A DNA stretch of 64,000 nucleotides from Bacteroidota bacterium (GCA_023450085.1 JAEXHI010000022.1:412406-476405), one strand, 5' to 3'; shown: positions 46,355 to 56,316, counted from the first letter of the stretch. Made by a program: numbers and translations. The notes: generated by a model not told the origin, from the sequence alone.

Positions 46355-48334
46355 TTAACCTGGGTACGAAAACAGTAAAATAATTAGTCTGAGTACCGCA
46401 ATAGAAAGGATAATCGCAGCAATCCATATCACTACCTTTAATGCTGCCGAATCCGAATCGTTAATTTGATTTTGGTTACTTGGTTTGTAGACATAAGGTT
46501 CTGGCATTTTGTATTCGTCTATATAATCCGTTTGTGTCTCGTGGTCTATACCGTCAGGTGATAACAATCTCTCCATGTAGAATTTCCTATCCACTTGATT
46601 CATCGTATCTACTTCATTCAATATCCTTTTAAATAAAGTGTGTCTAAATGGGCTTTCAAGTTTGATAAGATCTCTGTGTATAGATAAAGAGGTTGTTATG
46701 CTCTTATTGGAAAGTACTTTTAGCGCATACTCGAATAGTGCTTCAGGGTGATCACGGCTAAACTCTTTACTTTTTCGATACTTAAAATACTCCCTCATAA
46801 CATCGTAATATGGCAGGTTTTTCTCCAGCGTATCCTCAACATACTGGCTGTTGCCCATACCTAGTTTAACAACCACTTCTATCAGTTCATTTTTTAGTTC
46901 GTTGAATATGCCGTCAGTTGAGTTGGAGTCTTTTAAGATGGTTAGGCATTTATGAAGATAATACTTTGAAAAGTAAGCATGTTCAATTCCAAATTCCTTC
47001 AGGTACGACAGGTAAATCCTCAACGTGTTAATTTCTTTCTGAAAGGATTTGTTTTGTGAAAATTGACGTGTGCTATAATAATACGAAAGTGCGTCGTCAT
47101 ACTTGCCCTGCCGAAAATACTGATGGCCGATCAGAATCTCTGCTTCCTGCATTTTAATTGCTGATGGACTATAGTAGGAGCCTATTGATGTGTTAAGAAA
47201 TTCATTATCCCTAAAGTCGAAGTGGTTAACCATTGGAAAACTATTGATGGGTACAATATCGCTAATCATATTGTTTCTTAAATCAATAGACCGTAGGGAG
47301 GTAATGGTTGCTAATGGGTTTATTTCGCTAATCTTATTATTAGCCAATTGTAAGGTGTGCAGCTCACTAAATTTATTAAGAAAGCTGGTGTCGTCGATAT
47401 TACAGTCTTCCAGTGCTAACAACGACAGTTTGGGAGATTGATCTAGTAAACTAATGTTAATATTGGGAACTGAATTTGATTTGAATAAAGTAAGTTCCTT
47501 TAGCGCTATCACTTCTGGGAAAACCTTGATGGGGTTATTGGAAATGTCTAAATATTGCAGCTTGTCGAGAGCGCTTAAAAAGCTACAATCCGTAATCTTA
47601 TTGTAAGAAATATGCAGTGATCTCAGTTCTCGCAACTCAGCTATCACTTGGGCATCTTCAATACTATTATTTACTAGGTTTAAATGCTGAAGGTTTTCCA
47701 GAGATTTTAAATCTTTTAAGTCGGTGATAGCATTTCCATATAAAGAAAGGTTGGTCAGTTGATAAAGTTTGCTAATTGGGCTAAGATCTGATAGTCCACT
47801 ACTGATATGTAGTACCTTTAACTTATTTAAATGAGATATGGATTCGATATCCGTTTTAACGTCCGAAGATAAATTGAGGGTTTCGATATTCTGAAGTGCA
47901 TTAAGAGGTTGAAGGTTTTCAATTAACACTCTCGATAACGCCAAATGGCTAAGTTGCTTTGATCGGGCCAATGGCGAAATGTCTTTGATTGGGGCGTCAA
48001 TGATAAAAGTTTCAAGGGTTTCAATGTCTCTGAGGCCATCAATATTTTCTATTGTTCGTGCATCGGTAAGTATTAAGCTTTTTAGGTACTTCAATGTAGA
48101 AAGCCTATCCAAATGATAACTGTTTTCAATTTTAATATCAATATTGATGCTTTCAAGAAACCTAAATTTAGATAAAGTATCAAAAACGTCGTTTTTAAAA
48201 ACGGGAATATCCTGATATTCGGGTTCGAATATGTCGATGCTAATGATGTGGTCACCATTTAGATCAACACTGTACATGGAGTCGTTGAGCTGTAGTTCTT
48301 TTTCCAGTATGGTAATTTCCTTGTTCTTTCTCAT
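46355..48334 (-). CDS. Leucine-rich repeat protein with C-terminal membrane anchor
   Basis: A 659-residue protein without a signal peptide. Residues about 70-385 are 22-residue SDS22/internalin-type leucine-rich repeats (LxxLxxLxLxxNxIxDxxxL, e.g. LNLVNNSIEDAQVIAELREL). Residues about 400-600 form a helical region starting with a tetratricopeptide-like unit (AEILIGHQYFRQGKYDDALSYYYS). A single transmembrane helix closes the chain at about 632-656 (VVIWIAAIILSIAVLRLI). This makes a tail-anchored protein with the LRRs in the cytosol, which is unusual for bacterial LRR proteins. It is followed on the same strand, 39 bp upstream in coordinate order, by a DUF5694-like gene; they may be an operon. 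Function unknown. Confidence 0.82.
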   Translation of the reverse strand: MRKNKEITILEKELQLNDSMYSVDLNGDHIISIDIFEPEYQDIPVFKNDVFDTLSKFRFLESINIDIKIENSYHLDRLSTLKYLKSLILTDARTIENIDGLRDIETLETFIIDAPIKDISPLARSKQLSHLALSRVLIENLQPLNALQNIETLNLSSDVKTDIESISHLNKLKVLHISSGLSDLSPISKLYQLTNLSLYGNAITDLKDLKSLENLQHLNLVNNSIEDAQVIAELRELRSLHISYNKITDCSFLSALDKLQYLDISNNPIKVFPEVIALKELTLFKSNSVPNINISLLDQSPKLSLLALEDCNIDDTSFLNKFSELHTLQLANNKISEINPLATITSLRSIDLRNNMISDIVPINSFPMVNHFDFRDNEFLNTSIGSYYSPSAIKMQEAEILIGHQYFRQGKYDDALSYYYSTRQFSQNKSFQKEINTLRIYLSYLKEFGIEHAYFSKYYLHKCLTILKDSNSTDGIFNELKNELIEVVVKLGMGNSQYVEDTLEKNLPYYDVMREYFKYRKSKEFSRDHPEALFEYALKVLSNKSITTSLSIHRDLIKLESPFRHTLFKRILNEVDTMNQVDRKFYMERLLSPDGIDHETQTDYIDEYKMPEPYVYKPSNQNQINDSDSAALKVVIWIAAIILSIAVLRLIILLFSYPG

Positions 48335-48373
48335 TTTTTATTGAAGCAGTTATGGCTACAGCTTGGCTACAAT

Positions 48374-49426
48374 TTAGTTAGCTTCATTAATGTTTCTCAC
48401 TTTCACGTTGGGCATGGTCTTGAAAATGTCCTGCATGTATTTTCGATGATTGGCTCCTGCTAAAACAACTACTCTTTTAGCTCCCACTTTTTTTGCCCTG
48501 TTTACCACGTTATGGCACATTCCCTCATTTCTCATGATCCACCAATGTATTTTCGATAGCATTTCTTCTTTTGGAAAGCCTTTCATTTCATACATCTCAG
48601 GCAAATAAAAGTCTCCCGAGGCCGAAATCTTGGAAGCTTCATCAGTGTTCAACCATTCTGTTACCGTATTTGATGACGCTTCGACTTGATCGTATTTCCC
48701 ATAACCCTGATTAATGGTCGTTAAAGCAGACTTTAAACGAGATTTAAGGGAATCTGTAAGCTCTTTCCTGAACAAAGCGAATGCTGCATCGAAGGCTCCC
48801 CAAGAGGCTTGCCAATTCAAATCGTATTCTTGGTTATCCATGGGAAGCAATTCCTTCATGCCTAATTCCCGCATCATCGGGAAGGCAATAAAAGCATATT
48901 CCGAAGTTTTCAGCCTTTTCATGCTTCGTCCAGTGGTATCTAACTTAGGACTAAGCAATTTGTTTACATAACTTTCGAGTTCGGTATTAGGTTGTTGCTG
49001 CAGAGAGTTAAAAACTTGCCAAAATTGATAATGGCCATTGGCCACATCTTGGTCAAGGTAGTAGGCATGGGCCAACTCAGTTTTAATGCGATAATCATTA
49101 GGTTTCAGTTGGGATAGTTTCTTTAAGCTGTCAATCGTATGTGCCAGTAGTTCCTCTTTGATCATTCTATTGTTCCTCAGGTTTTTTAGCCGACTGATAT
49201 TTGACTGCTTACACCAATAATCCATCACCAAGCGTTCGTCTTCCTTACTTAAAAACTCCCCAAAAAAGGCATCAGGTTTAAATTTTTTGATCTTTTGATG
49301 GATGCTGGAAAAATCCTGTGTAGGGTATTTGCTATAATCATGGGAAACACCTATCAGTAAAACCTCAATGTTTTGTGCGTTAGCGTTGATGGAGAGGAAT
49401 AAAAATATAAAAAAGAGATATCTCAT
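48374..49426 (-). CDS. DUF5694-like exported protein, TraB/ChaN-type fold suspected
   Basis: A 350-residue exported protein with a signal peptide ending near SINANAQN. Motifs LLIGVSHDYSKYP at the start of the mature part, DAFFGEFLSKEDER, and VVVLAGANHRKYMQDIF near the end give a GxxH...E...H arrangement resembling the TraB/Tiki/ChaN and erythromycin-esterase-like group; I recall this family as DUF5694. Possible metal-dependent hydrolase, but unproven. It lies upstream of the LRR gene on the same strand (39-bp gap) and is divergent from the AraC-type regulator. Confidence 0.75.
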   Translation of the reverse strand: MRYLFFIFLFLSINANAQNIEVLLIGVSHDYSKYPTQDFSSIHQKIKKFKPDAFFGEFLSKEDERLVMDYWCKQSNISRLKNLRNNRMIKEELLAHTIDSLKKLSQLKPNDYRIKTELAHAYYLDQDVANGHYQFWQVFNSLQQQPNTELESYVNKLLSPKLDTTGRSMKRLKTSEYAFIAFPMMRELGMKELLPMDNQEYDLNWQASWGAFDAAFALFRKELTDSLKSRLKSALTTINQGYGKYDQVEASSNTVTEWLNTDEASKISASGDFYLPEMYEMKGFPKEEMLSKIHWWIMRNEGMCHNVVNRAKKVGAKRVVVLAGANHRKYMQDIFKTMPNVKVRNINEAN

Positions 49427-49704
49427 GTTTTGGGGCCTTTTTGTTTAGTTAATGGATTTGTCGGTTCTTTATTTCAGCAACATGCTAAAGGGTTAACAGC
49501 TAAAATAAAGATAAATTCAACGGCTTTAACATTCTCAAACAATTTAGTCGACCATATGGCTTTAGATATAGCAGGACAGTCTTCTAAGGGCGCTTTGGCG
49601 CTTTAATAGTTGAATGAGCTAGAATTTAAAGTTAAATGAAGATAACCAATTTACTGATCGCTCAATTCTTTATCACTTATATGCTATTTTAGCAAAAAGA
49701 ATAA

Positions 49705-50829
49705 ATGGATAAATTAAGCTTTCTGGAAGTTATAGCAGCCATTGCCGTTTTTGTATCGGTGTTGCTTGCGGTGTTTTTATTAACCGTAAAAACAGAAAGA
49801 AAACTAGAAAACAGATTATTTGCCGCTTTCCTGATCATTAATGCCATTGACATCAGTGGGCTTTTTATGCACCTTTTTGTGGATAGTTATGATCTAAAAG
49901 CTTTCAAAATTTCAGCTTATTTATTGGTCATGCCTCTTTTCTATTTGTACGTGAATGCCGTTTGTTATGCTGATTTCACCTTGAAAAGAAAGTATTTACT
50001 GCACCTTATTCCTTTTGTGGTTGTCAATTTGATTTTGGTTCCGCGGTTGTACTTGGCCGAAGGTGCTGCTAAAGCAGATTTCTTTAAAGTGATGTGGCAT
50101 GCTCCTGAGATGTTCCTTTATCAGGCCATTGGAGAACTGCAGTATTTCTTTTATATCGTTGGGGTATTGCTTATCCTTAAAAGATATAAGAAGATTTATC
50201 TTGAAAATTATACCAATCCAAACACTTTATTGTACCAATGGCTGTTTCAGCTGACCATGATTTTCTTGGTTATCCATGTGTTTATTATTTTAAAAAACAT
50301 AGTCAGGTATACGCAAGATAAAGACCTGTTTATTTGGTTGAATATTGTGGCGGGCACGGTGACTTTATTGGCTGCCTGTTGGTTTATATTAAAGGCATTA
50401 AATTATCCCGAGCTGTTTCGCAGAATTGATTCGACCTTACAACCTACAAAGGATTTTGCCGCAACGTTGGAAACTGATCTTAACACCGACGAAGCAAAAA
50501 GTTTGCAGATTGAACAGCTTAAAAACTTCATGGAGGAAAAGGAACCCTTTTTAAATCCCTCCCTAACCATTCAGGAGCTGGCAGATCAGGTTGAAATTCC
50601 AGTCCGTGAATTATCGGTTTTAATTAACCATCACCTTAATCAACACTTTTTTGATTTTGTGAACGAATACCGCGTTAAAAAGGCCATGACCATTTTAAAA
50701 GATCCCAAGAAAAAGGAATTTACGGTATTGGAAATTCTATATGAAGTAGGTTTCAATTCGAAATCTTCCTTTCATACTTCCTTTAAAAAATACACCAATC
50801 AAACACCAACGGCCTTCAAGAATAGCTGA
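49705..50829 (+). CDS. AraC family regulator with membrane N-terminus
   Basis: A 374-residue protein. Seven hydrophobic segments fill residues about 7-240 (first FLEVIAAIAVFVSVLLAVFLL), then a linker and a C-terminal AraC/XylS helix-turn-helix domain (about 270-374): LTIQELADQVEIPVRELSVLIN for the first HTH and ILYEVGFNSKSSFHTSFKKYTNQTPTAFK for the second, of which VGFNSKSSF is the conserved core. This is a common Bacteroidota membrane-embedded AraC type; it is thought to sense an envelope signal. A terminator follows, but the hydrolase next door is a plausible target. Confidence 0.9.
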   Translation: MDKLSFLEVIAAIAVFVSVLLAVFLLTVKTERKLENRLFAAFLIINAIDISGLFMHLFVDSYDLKAFKISAYLLVMPLFYLYVNAVCYADFTLKRKYLLHLIPFVVVNLILVPRLYLAEGAAKADFFKVMWHAPEMFLYQAIGELQYFFYIVGVLLILKRYKKIYLENYTNPNTLLYQWLFQLTMIFLVIHVFIILKNIVRYTQDKDLFIWLNIVAGTVTLLAACWFILKALNYPELFRRIDSTLQPTKDFAATLETDLNTDEAKSLQIEQLKNFMEEKEPFLNPSLTIQELADQVEIPVRELSVLINHHLNQHFFDFVNEYRVKKAMTILKDPKKKEFTVLEILYEVGFNSKSSFHTSFKKYTNQTPTAFKNS

Positions 50830-50860
50830 TTGTAGATACTCATACACGGAATGGTAGATA

Positions 50861-50901
50861 GTCGTACTCATTTTAACAAATAAAATGAGTACGACTTTTT
50901 T
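50861..50901 (+). terminator. Strong rho-independent terminator
   Basis: Fifteen-bp perfect arms GTCGTACTCATTTTA / TAAAATGAGTACGAC with a five-base loop, then six T. It separates the AraC-type gene from the serine hydrolase gene. Confidence 0.92.
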
Positions 50902-50953
50902 ATACGGACTCTTTTTAAGATGCGCTACTGCATATTTGCGGCATAAATGATAA

Positions 50954-52009
50954 ATGATGACCGTAAAATATTTAACCTCCATTTTATTTTTTGCCTTAAT
51001 GGGCGGTAGAAGTGTTCAGCAAGGCCATGCACAAAATGTGGAACAGGCAATTACAAAAAATGCGCTCCAATTACTGGAGGATAAAAGATTTCATGCAGTT
51101 TCCATTGCAGTACTTAAGGATGGGAAAGCCACCATCAAACATTTTGGAGAACTAAGCATTGGAAAGGGGAACCAACCAAACGATTCTACCCTTTATGAAC
51201 TGGCTTCGGTAACCAAAACCTTTACAGGTTATGTAGCCGCCAAAGCGGTACTTGATCAGAAAATAAACTTAGAGGATGATATTCGGAGCTATCTCGACGA
51301 AGTTTATCCCAATTTGGCCTTTAAAGGTGAACCTATCAAAATCAAACATCTCATTACCCATACCAGTGGCTTTCCTAATTTTCCACCGAGAAGCGAAAAT
51401 AAGCAAGCTTTTTTGGAAGGATTAAAGGTCATTAACATTAAAACCAAGCCTGGAGAAGTATATTTCTATTCAAACACAGCTCCAGAGCTAACGGCATATA
51501 TTCTTGAAAAAGTGTATCAAAAGCCTTTTGAGGAACTGGTAAATGAATTTGTGCTGAAACCCAATCAAATGAACCAAACGAAGTTTACACTCAGTGAAAA
51601 TGATAAAGCAAGATTGGTAAAAGGCTATAATGATCAAAACGAGTTAATGCCCAACTTCAACAGGACTTTATGGGGCGGAATTTCAGGATTGCATGCCAGC
51701 ACTACAGATTTGGTGAAGTACATGGAATTGCAGCTCGACGGTTCAAACCCTGTAGTAAAGGAAGCTCATCGAAAACTGCATCAAGAAGGTGCTGATTTTG
51801 GGGAGGGCTATCATTGGTACATCATCGAAAATGGTGATCAATTAATATATAGGCATCACGGTGGGATATATGGCATGCAAAATTGGTTTGTGGTTTACCC
51901 TAAACAAAATATAGGGATAGCCATATTAACCAACACCAGCTTTAATGAAACCGGAGAAATTTTAGAAAGGGTAGTGGATCGCTTGTTTGAGGATCTTCAG
52001 GTGAAGTAG
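50954..52009 (+). CDS. Serine hydrolase, beta-lactamase (class C-like) family
   Basis: A 351-residue exported protein; signal peptide ending near GHAQN. The S-x-x-K motif is S85-V-T-K88 (ASVTKTF), Y-x-N is Y172-S-N174, and the third motif appears as HHGG near 302 instead of KTG, as in the esterase/DD-peptidase-like members of Pfam Beta-lactamase. Likely an esterase, D-amino-acid peptidase or penicillin-binding protein-like enzyme; activity against beta-lactams cannot be read. It sits downstream of an AraC-type sensor. Confidence 0.88.
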   Translation: MMTVKYLTSILFFALMGGRSVQQGHAQNVEQAITKNALQLLEDKRFHAVSIAVLKDGKATIKHFGELSIGKGNQPNDSTLYELASVTKTFTGYVAAKAVLDQKINLEDDIRSYLDEVYPNLAFKGEPIKIKHLITHTSGFPNFPPRSENKQAFLEGLKVINIKTKPGEVYFYSNTAPELTAYILEKVYQKPFEELVNEFVLKPNQMNQTKFTLSENDKARLVKGYNDQNELMPNFNRTLWGGISGLHASTTDLVKYMELQLDGSNPVVKEAHRKLHQEGADFGEGYHWYIIENGDQLIYRHHGGIYGMQNWFVVYPKQNIGIAILTNTSFNETGEILERVVDRLFEDLQVK

Positions 52010-52057
52010 AAATAAGTTTGGGGTATTATAGTGGTTTGATTAGATTTAAAATAGTAG

Positions 52058-52150
52058 TAAGGCTTATTAGTGCATTCCGAACAGGCCAAGGCTGATTTTA
52101 GTAGAACGAGGAGGCTTTGCTAGGGCTGGAGATGACGCCAAACGTCTATC
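52058..52150. repeat. Family A repeat (copy 1)
   Basis: About 93 bp starting TAAGGCTTATTAGTGCATTC, with CGAACAGGCCAAGG, GATTTTAGTAGAACGAGGAG and TTTGCTAGGGCTGGAGATGA. Two further copies occur at 52976-53097 and 63685-63807. No reading frame is conserved among them. Confidence 0.8.
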
Positions 52151-52188
52151 CAACTATTTATTAATTAATAGCTACTTTCGCAAATACC

Positions 52189-52935
52189 ATGAGGATAAAA
52201 ATCATTAGCGACCTACATCAGGAATTTGGAATTTCTAATTTGGATTTTAGCAATGCCGATGTCGTTATTTTGGCTGGAGATACCAATCTTGGGACTAAGG
52301 GGATTGAATGGGCAAAACAGCATATTAAGGATAGCCAGGTTATTTATTTGTTGGGAAATCACGAATACTACAAAGGCTCGTACCCTAAAACGCTTCATCA
52401 AGTAATTGAAGCCTCGCTAAATTCGAATGTAACGGTGCTTGAAAATAAGTGTGTGGAGATAGGAGGTGTTAGGTTTCACGGGGCTACGCTATGGACAGAC
52501 TTTTCTCTTTTTGGAAGCCCAGTAGAATATGGTATTATTTGCCAAAGCCAAATGAATGATTACAGGCAAATCCGTAGGGATCCATCTTATTCAAAGCTTA
52601 GAAGTATTGATACCTTCAAAATTCATCAGGCTTCAAAGTACTGGCTACAGGAAAGTTTGGAGGAGTCCATTGGTTATAAAAATATTGTCATCACTCATCA
52701 TGCTCCAAGCATCAAATCTGTACCCGATGCATATCAAAACGATCCCATATCTTCTGCATATGCGTCAAATCTAGAGGATATGATTTTAAAATATCAGCCG
52801 CTTTATTGGATACACGGCCATATTCATACTCCTGTTAGGTATCATATTGGCAAAACTGAAGTGATATGTAACCCCCATGGTTATATAGATGAGAAGTATA
52901 ATGGTTATGATAAGGATTTGATCATTGAGATTTAA
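52189..52935 (+). CDS. Metallophosphoesterase
   Basis: A 248-residue calcineurin-like phosphoesterase without signal peptide. All metal-site motifs are visible: ISDLHQEF (D-x-H), AGDTN (GD), GNHEYY (GNHE), VITHHAP (H) and HGHIHTP (GHxH). Family members act on phosphomono- or diesters, including cyclic nucleotides and Ap4A-like substrates; which one cannot be told. It stands alone between two family A repeats, one just upstream and one just downstream, which is unusual. Confidence 0.93.
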   Translation: MRIKIISDLHQEFGISNLDFSNADVVILAGDTNLGTKGIEWAKQHIKDSQVIYLLGNHEYYKGSYPKTLHQVIEASLNSNVTVLENKCVEIGGVRFHGATLWTDFSLFGSPVEYGIICQSQMNDYRQIRRDPSYSKLRSIDTFKIHQASKYWLQESLEESIGYKNIVITHHAPSIKSVPDAYQNDPISSAYASNLEDMILKYQPLYWIHGHIHTPVRYHIGKTEVICNPHGYIDEKYNGYDKDLIIEI

Positions 52936-52975
52936 AATGTAACCTTGTTTAACTTGAGTTTTGGTTAAGGAAATC

Positions 52976-53097
52976 CTGTTCTGTTAAAGTTAATACTAAG
53001 GCTTATTAGTGCAACCCGAACAGGCCAAGGCCGATTTTAGTAGAACGAAGAGGAGTTGCTAGGGCCGGAGATGATGGAAAACGCCAAACGCTTATCT
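52976..53097. repeat. Family A repeat (copy 2)
   Basis: Starts CCTGTTCTGTTAAAG and contains GCTTATTAGTGCAACCCGAA, GGCCAAGGCC and ACGCCAAACGCTTATCT. The CCTGTTC start and the GAACAGG inside are reverse complements, so the element can close into a stem. A half family C unit (CTTATGTGTCTATGTGGTTA) follows at once. Confidence 0.8.
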
Positions 53098-53138
53098 AAA
53101 TCCCCTTATGTGTCTATGTGGTTAAATTTCAACCCCAC

Positions 53139-54341
53139 CTACAAATTCTGATTAATCAGTTGTTCTAACTTTTCTACATCAATAAATCCAGCGTAGAGCA
53201 CGGTACCATTTTTAGCAATGAGCACAACTTTGGGGAAACCAGCAATGCCATAATTTTTATTGATCGAAGAATCATCGCCATATACCACCGAATAGTTTGC
53301 AGGGTGTTTGTCTAGAAATACGCCAATGTTATAATGGTTGTCTTCCGTGTTGATGGCCAATAACTTGAAATCTTTATGCCCATAAGCATCATTCAGCGCA
53401 TTTAGTTTAGGCACAGCCTCAATGCAATAGCCACAATTCTTCATCCAAAATTCTAATAAAACTAGTTTGCCCTTGTATTGCGCAAGCGTTTCTTTGGCAT
53501 TGCTCGCAAAATTAGTGAGTTCCCAATTGGGAGCTATTTCACCAGTCTTTATAGGTACTATTGGCACTTTTGGGGCTTCAATGCTGTAGTTGTTCAAATA
53601 GCTGGAATAAAACCATGAGCTTTCTGCCACCACTTTCGGATTGGTATCCATATCTTTAAAATCAATTCGGTTTAAATCTTGGGAGCTAACGGTGGTTTGC
53701 AAAATGGTTAATGGTAGCAAGGTGCTTTTATCAACTATAATCTGATACCTAAAGGTCAGTTTCTTGGTCACTTTTGAAAAACCAGTTCCCAGATAAGTAA
53801 AGAGCTTATCCTGCAGAAAGAAATGCAGCATATGATAACTTTTTTGATCAATTAAAGTATCCTTCACCAATTTTTGAATGCTTTCATCTTCGATGATGAG
53901 GGGAAGCGCATTTCTTAAGGTCACTATAGAATGGTACAGTGCAGATTTACCTTCCAGATTTTTCGGATCTTTGATGTTGGTTACGGTGATGGTCTTGGTC
54001 TTGTTTTTCCCGATAAATAGCTCGGCATTATTAAAAATGGAAAAACCTTGGGCATCTTCATGTTGAAACCTCATACCAGTAAGGTCATTTTCTTTGGCAA
54101 ATGCTACATACATTTCCCCTTCAGCTTTACTCAAATAACCTTCTGATGGATAGTTAAACTCTCTTGTATAATGATACTTTACGGTTTTCAGGCTCGCCAA
54201 TTTTTCGCTCACCTGTTTAAAAAGGGTAGTGGGGTCAACGGTTTGATGGTTATTGCTGTGGTTATTGGCCGTTTTGGCAATGGCAGGTAAAAAAGTAATG
54301 AATAAGAGGAGGACGCTTGTATTTTTTTTAAGTTCGTTCAT
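53139..54341 (-). CDS. TlpA-like thioredoxin with large N-terminal domain
   Basis: About 400 residues from ATG 54341 (MNELKKNTSVLLLFITFLP), a good signal peptide; an upstream ATG at 54377 would spoil it. The N-terminal 250 residues resemble a LolA/DUF2092-like beta sheet domain that may bind a lipid or protein. The C-terminal thioredoxin/AhpC-TSA domain (about 265-400) has GEIAPNWELTNF, EFWMKNCGYCIEAVPKL with redox motif CGYC, and the cis-Pro segment GIAGFPKVVLI. Periplasmic disulfide reductase role is inferred. It shares its upstream region with the divergent LytS-like sensor gene. Confidence 0.85.
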   Translation of the reverse strand: MNELKKNTSVLLLFITFLPAIAKTANNHSNNHQTVDPTTLFKQVSEKLASLKTVKYHYTREFNYPSEGYLSKAEGEMYVAFAKENDLTGMRFQHEDAQGFSIFNNAELFIGKNKTKTITVTNIKDPKNLEGKSALYHSIVTLRNALPLIIEDESIQKLVKDTLIDQKSYHMLHFFLQDKLFTYLGTGFSKVTKKLTFRYQIIVDKSTLLPLTILQTTVSSQDLNRIDFKDMDTNPKVVAESSWFYSSYLNNYSIEAPKVPIVPIKTGEIAPNWELTNFASNAKETLAQYKGKLVLLEFWMKNCGYCIEAVPKLNALNDAYGHKDFKLLAINTEDNHYNIGVFLDKHPANYSVVYGDDSSINKNYGIAGFPKVVLIAKNGTVLYAGFIDVEKLEQLINQNL

Positions 54342-54519
54342 GGTGGTTATTTTTTGTTCAAAAGTATTGGTTAGCACCTTCCTCTTTTTTAAAATTAGAC
54401 TAAAGCCCTAATTAATTCGACCGACAGTAAAAATGAACTTTAGTCGAAAAAATAACTGTTTTAGTCGAAAAGGTAGTAGAACCAAATGCGCATTGCCAAA
54501 TAATTTTTACCTTGTTGCC

Positions 54520-55584
54520 ATGCGGCCAAACCTGACTTTCAAATTCACTAAATATGCCAAAATAGAACTCATTTTCTTTTTGGTTTATTTTTACGGGATC
54601 AGTTTGCTTTCCAATTTCGAGTATAATTTCTGGGAAAGAAACCATGTAGGCATTTCGGCGCAAGAACTGGAATTTTCTTTGGTTTACGGCACTTTCAATA
54701 TCATTGCCTTTTTTTTGTTTTACCGTGCCCTACAGTACTGTTTAAAGAAAGATCAGTTATGGGCTTTTTTAGCCATTATAGTACTGTTTCTATTCTTCCA
54801 TTATTTTTATAAAAAGGCAACTTATTTATCCATTGCCCATTTAGATTTCCTTTCTGAGCAAATAAGAAGTGATGCTTTGAAATGGTATCACCTAAAGCGC
54901 TTGGGCTTTACGCTCAGCTATATGATGGGGCAACTTTTTGGCGTTAGCTTTTTGGCTTATTTCATTCATGCTGCCAAGCAAAACGAACAGCTAAAAACGC
55001 TCAAAGAGCAACAGCTCATTTCTGAACTTACCTATTTAAAGGCCCAGTTGCAGCCACATTTCTTTTTCAATACGCTGAACAATATTTACAGTTTGGCATT
55101 AAAGCAAGACAAACATACCGCACCTTTAGTGGCCAAGCTTGCCGAAATGATGCGCTACATTTTGTACAAAGCCGATGAGAAATGGGTTTCCTTGAAAGAC
55201 GAAATTGAATTTATCAGGAACTATGTGGAAGTTGAGCATATTAGGTACCGTGCTGCCATTGCCATTAATTTTGATACGCAAGGCATTGACGATGCCAGCA
55301 AGATCAGTCCATTGTTGTTGTTGCCCTTTATAGAAAATGCCTTTAAACATGGGGTTGAGGAAGAGGAAAAAGAAGGCTTTGTAAATATTGTGATCTGTAA
55401 AACTGATAACGAGCTCACCTTGGAAGTGCAAAACAGTATTGCCAAAACAAACCAGCACAAGGGTGGGATAGGACTGGTAAATGTTCGGAAAAGATTAGCC
55501 ATCCTGTATCCAAACAAACATCAATTAGCCATACAATATGATGGCAAAATTTATCAAGTAAGCTTAACCCTAGAAATGAAATGA
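54520..55584 (+). CDS. Sensor histidine kinase, LytS/YehU type
   Basis: About 354 residues from ATG 54520 (MRPNLTFKF); an upstream ATG at 54433 is in a polar stretch and less likely. Four hydrophobic segments lie in the N-terminal half, followed by a coiled-coil linker. The His_kinase domain shows the H-box LQPHFFFNTLNNIYSLAL, N-box LLPFIENAFKHGV and G-box GIGLVNVRKRL. It pairs with the LytTR regulator whose ATG overlaps its stop (ATGA). Signal not readable. Confidence 0.92.
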   Translation: MRPNLTFKFTKYAKIELIFFLVYFYGISLLSNFEYNFWERNHVGISAQELEFSLVYGTFNIIAFFLFYRALQYCLKKDQLWAFLAIIVLFLFFHYFYKKATYLSIAHLDFLSEQIRSDALKWYHLKRLGFTLSYMMGQLFGVSFLAYFIHAAKQNEQLKTLKEQQLISELTYLKAQLQPHFFFNTLNNIYSLALKQDKHTAPLVAKLAEMMRYILYKADEKWVSLKDEIEFIRNYVEVEHIRYRAAIAINFDTQGIDDASKISPLLLLPFIENAFKHGVEEEEKEGFVNIVICKTDNELTLEVQNSIAKTNQHKGGIGLVNVRKRLAILYPNKHQLAIQYDGKIYQVSLTLEMK

Positions 55585-56255
55585 TCAATTGCTTAATTGT
55601 GGATGATGAGCCTTTGGCACAGGATATTTTAGAAGGCTACGTACGTGCCAATGATCAGCTCAGCTTGTATAAGAAATGTAGCACGGCGTTCGAAGCGTTT
55701 GAAATACTGCATGAGCAGACCATTGATCTGTTATTTCTGGATATTAAAATGCCAGGTTTAAATGGTATTGATTTTTTGAAAAGCCTTAAAAGCCCGCCAG
55801 CGGTGATTTTTACCACTGCTTTTTCTGAATACGCAGTGGATAGTTATGAGCTGGAGGCCGTTGATTACCTGCTGAAACCCATTACACAGGAACGCTTTGA
55901 TAAAAGCTTGGCAAAGCTGTTTAAGCTTCAGCCTGCCCAAGCTACCGAAATCAGGGATTATACTTATTTTAAAGTGTCTGGAAAGTTGATGAAAGTTAAT
56001 CATGCGGATATTTTATATGCACAATCAATTAAGGATTACATTTTGCTGCATACGACCACTGGGCGCTATATGACGCACATGACCATGAAAAGTTTAATGG
56101 AGATTTTACCTGCAGAGAAGTTCCTCAGGATACATCGATCTTATATTGTTCATCAAGATAAAATCGAAAACATTGGCAAATCTGAGTTGCAGATTGGGAA
56201 CGAGGTTATTCCTATTGGAAAACTGTATAAGGCAAATTTGAATTTGATTCATTGA
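55581..56255 (+). CDS. LytTR family response regulator
   Basis: A 224-residue protein. N-terminal receiver domain with phosphoacceptor Asp in LLFLDIKMPGLNGIDF, acidic pocket IVDDEPLA and conserved TTAF and KP (LLKPIT). The C-terminal LytTR DNA-binding domain follows (about 125-224: YFKVSGKLMKVNHADILYAQSIKDY...RIHRSYIV). Start overlaps the kinase stop by four bases. Target genes unknown; the divergent thioredoxin-like gene is a candidate. Confidence 0.94.
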   Translation: MINCLIVDDEPLAQDILEGYVRANDQLSLYKKCSTAFEAFEILHEQTIDLLFLDIKMPGLNGIDFLKSLKSPPAVIFTTAFSEYAVDSYELEAVDYLLKPITQERFDKSLAKLFKLQPAQATEIRDYTYFKVSGKLMKVNHADILYAQSIKDYILLHTTTGRYMTHMTMKSLMEILPAEKFLRIHRSYIVHQDKIENIGKSELQIGNEVIPIGKLYKANLNLIH

Positions 56256-56316
56256 AATCCGTGTTTTGTTAATAGGCCTTGTTTTTAATCTGTTTATCGC
56301 AGCAGCAAATCAAATC

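Noticed and set aside
50954..52009. True beta-lactamase resistance gene
   Set aside because: The third active-site motif is HHGG rather than KTG, and the family covers many esterases and peptidases; resistance cannot be claimed.
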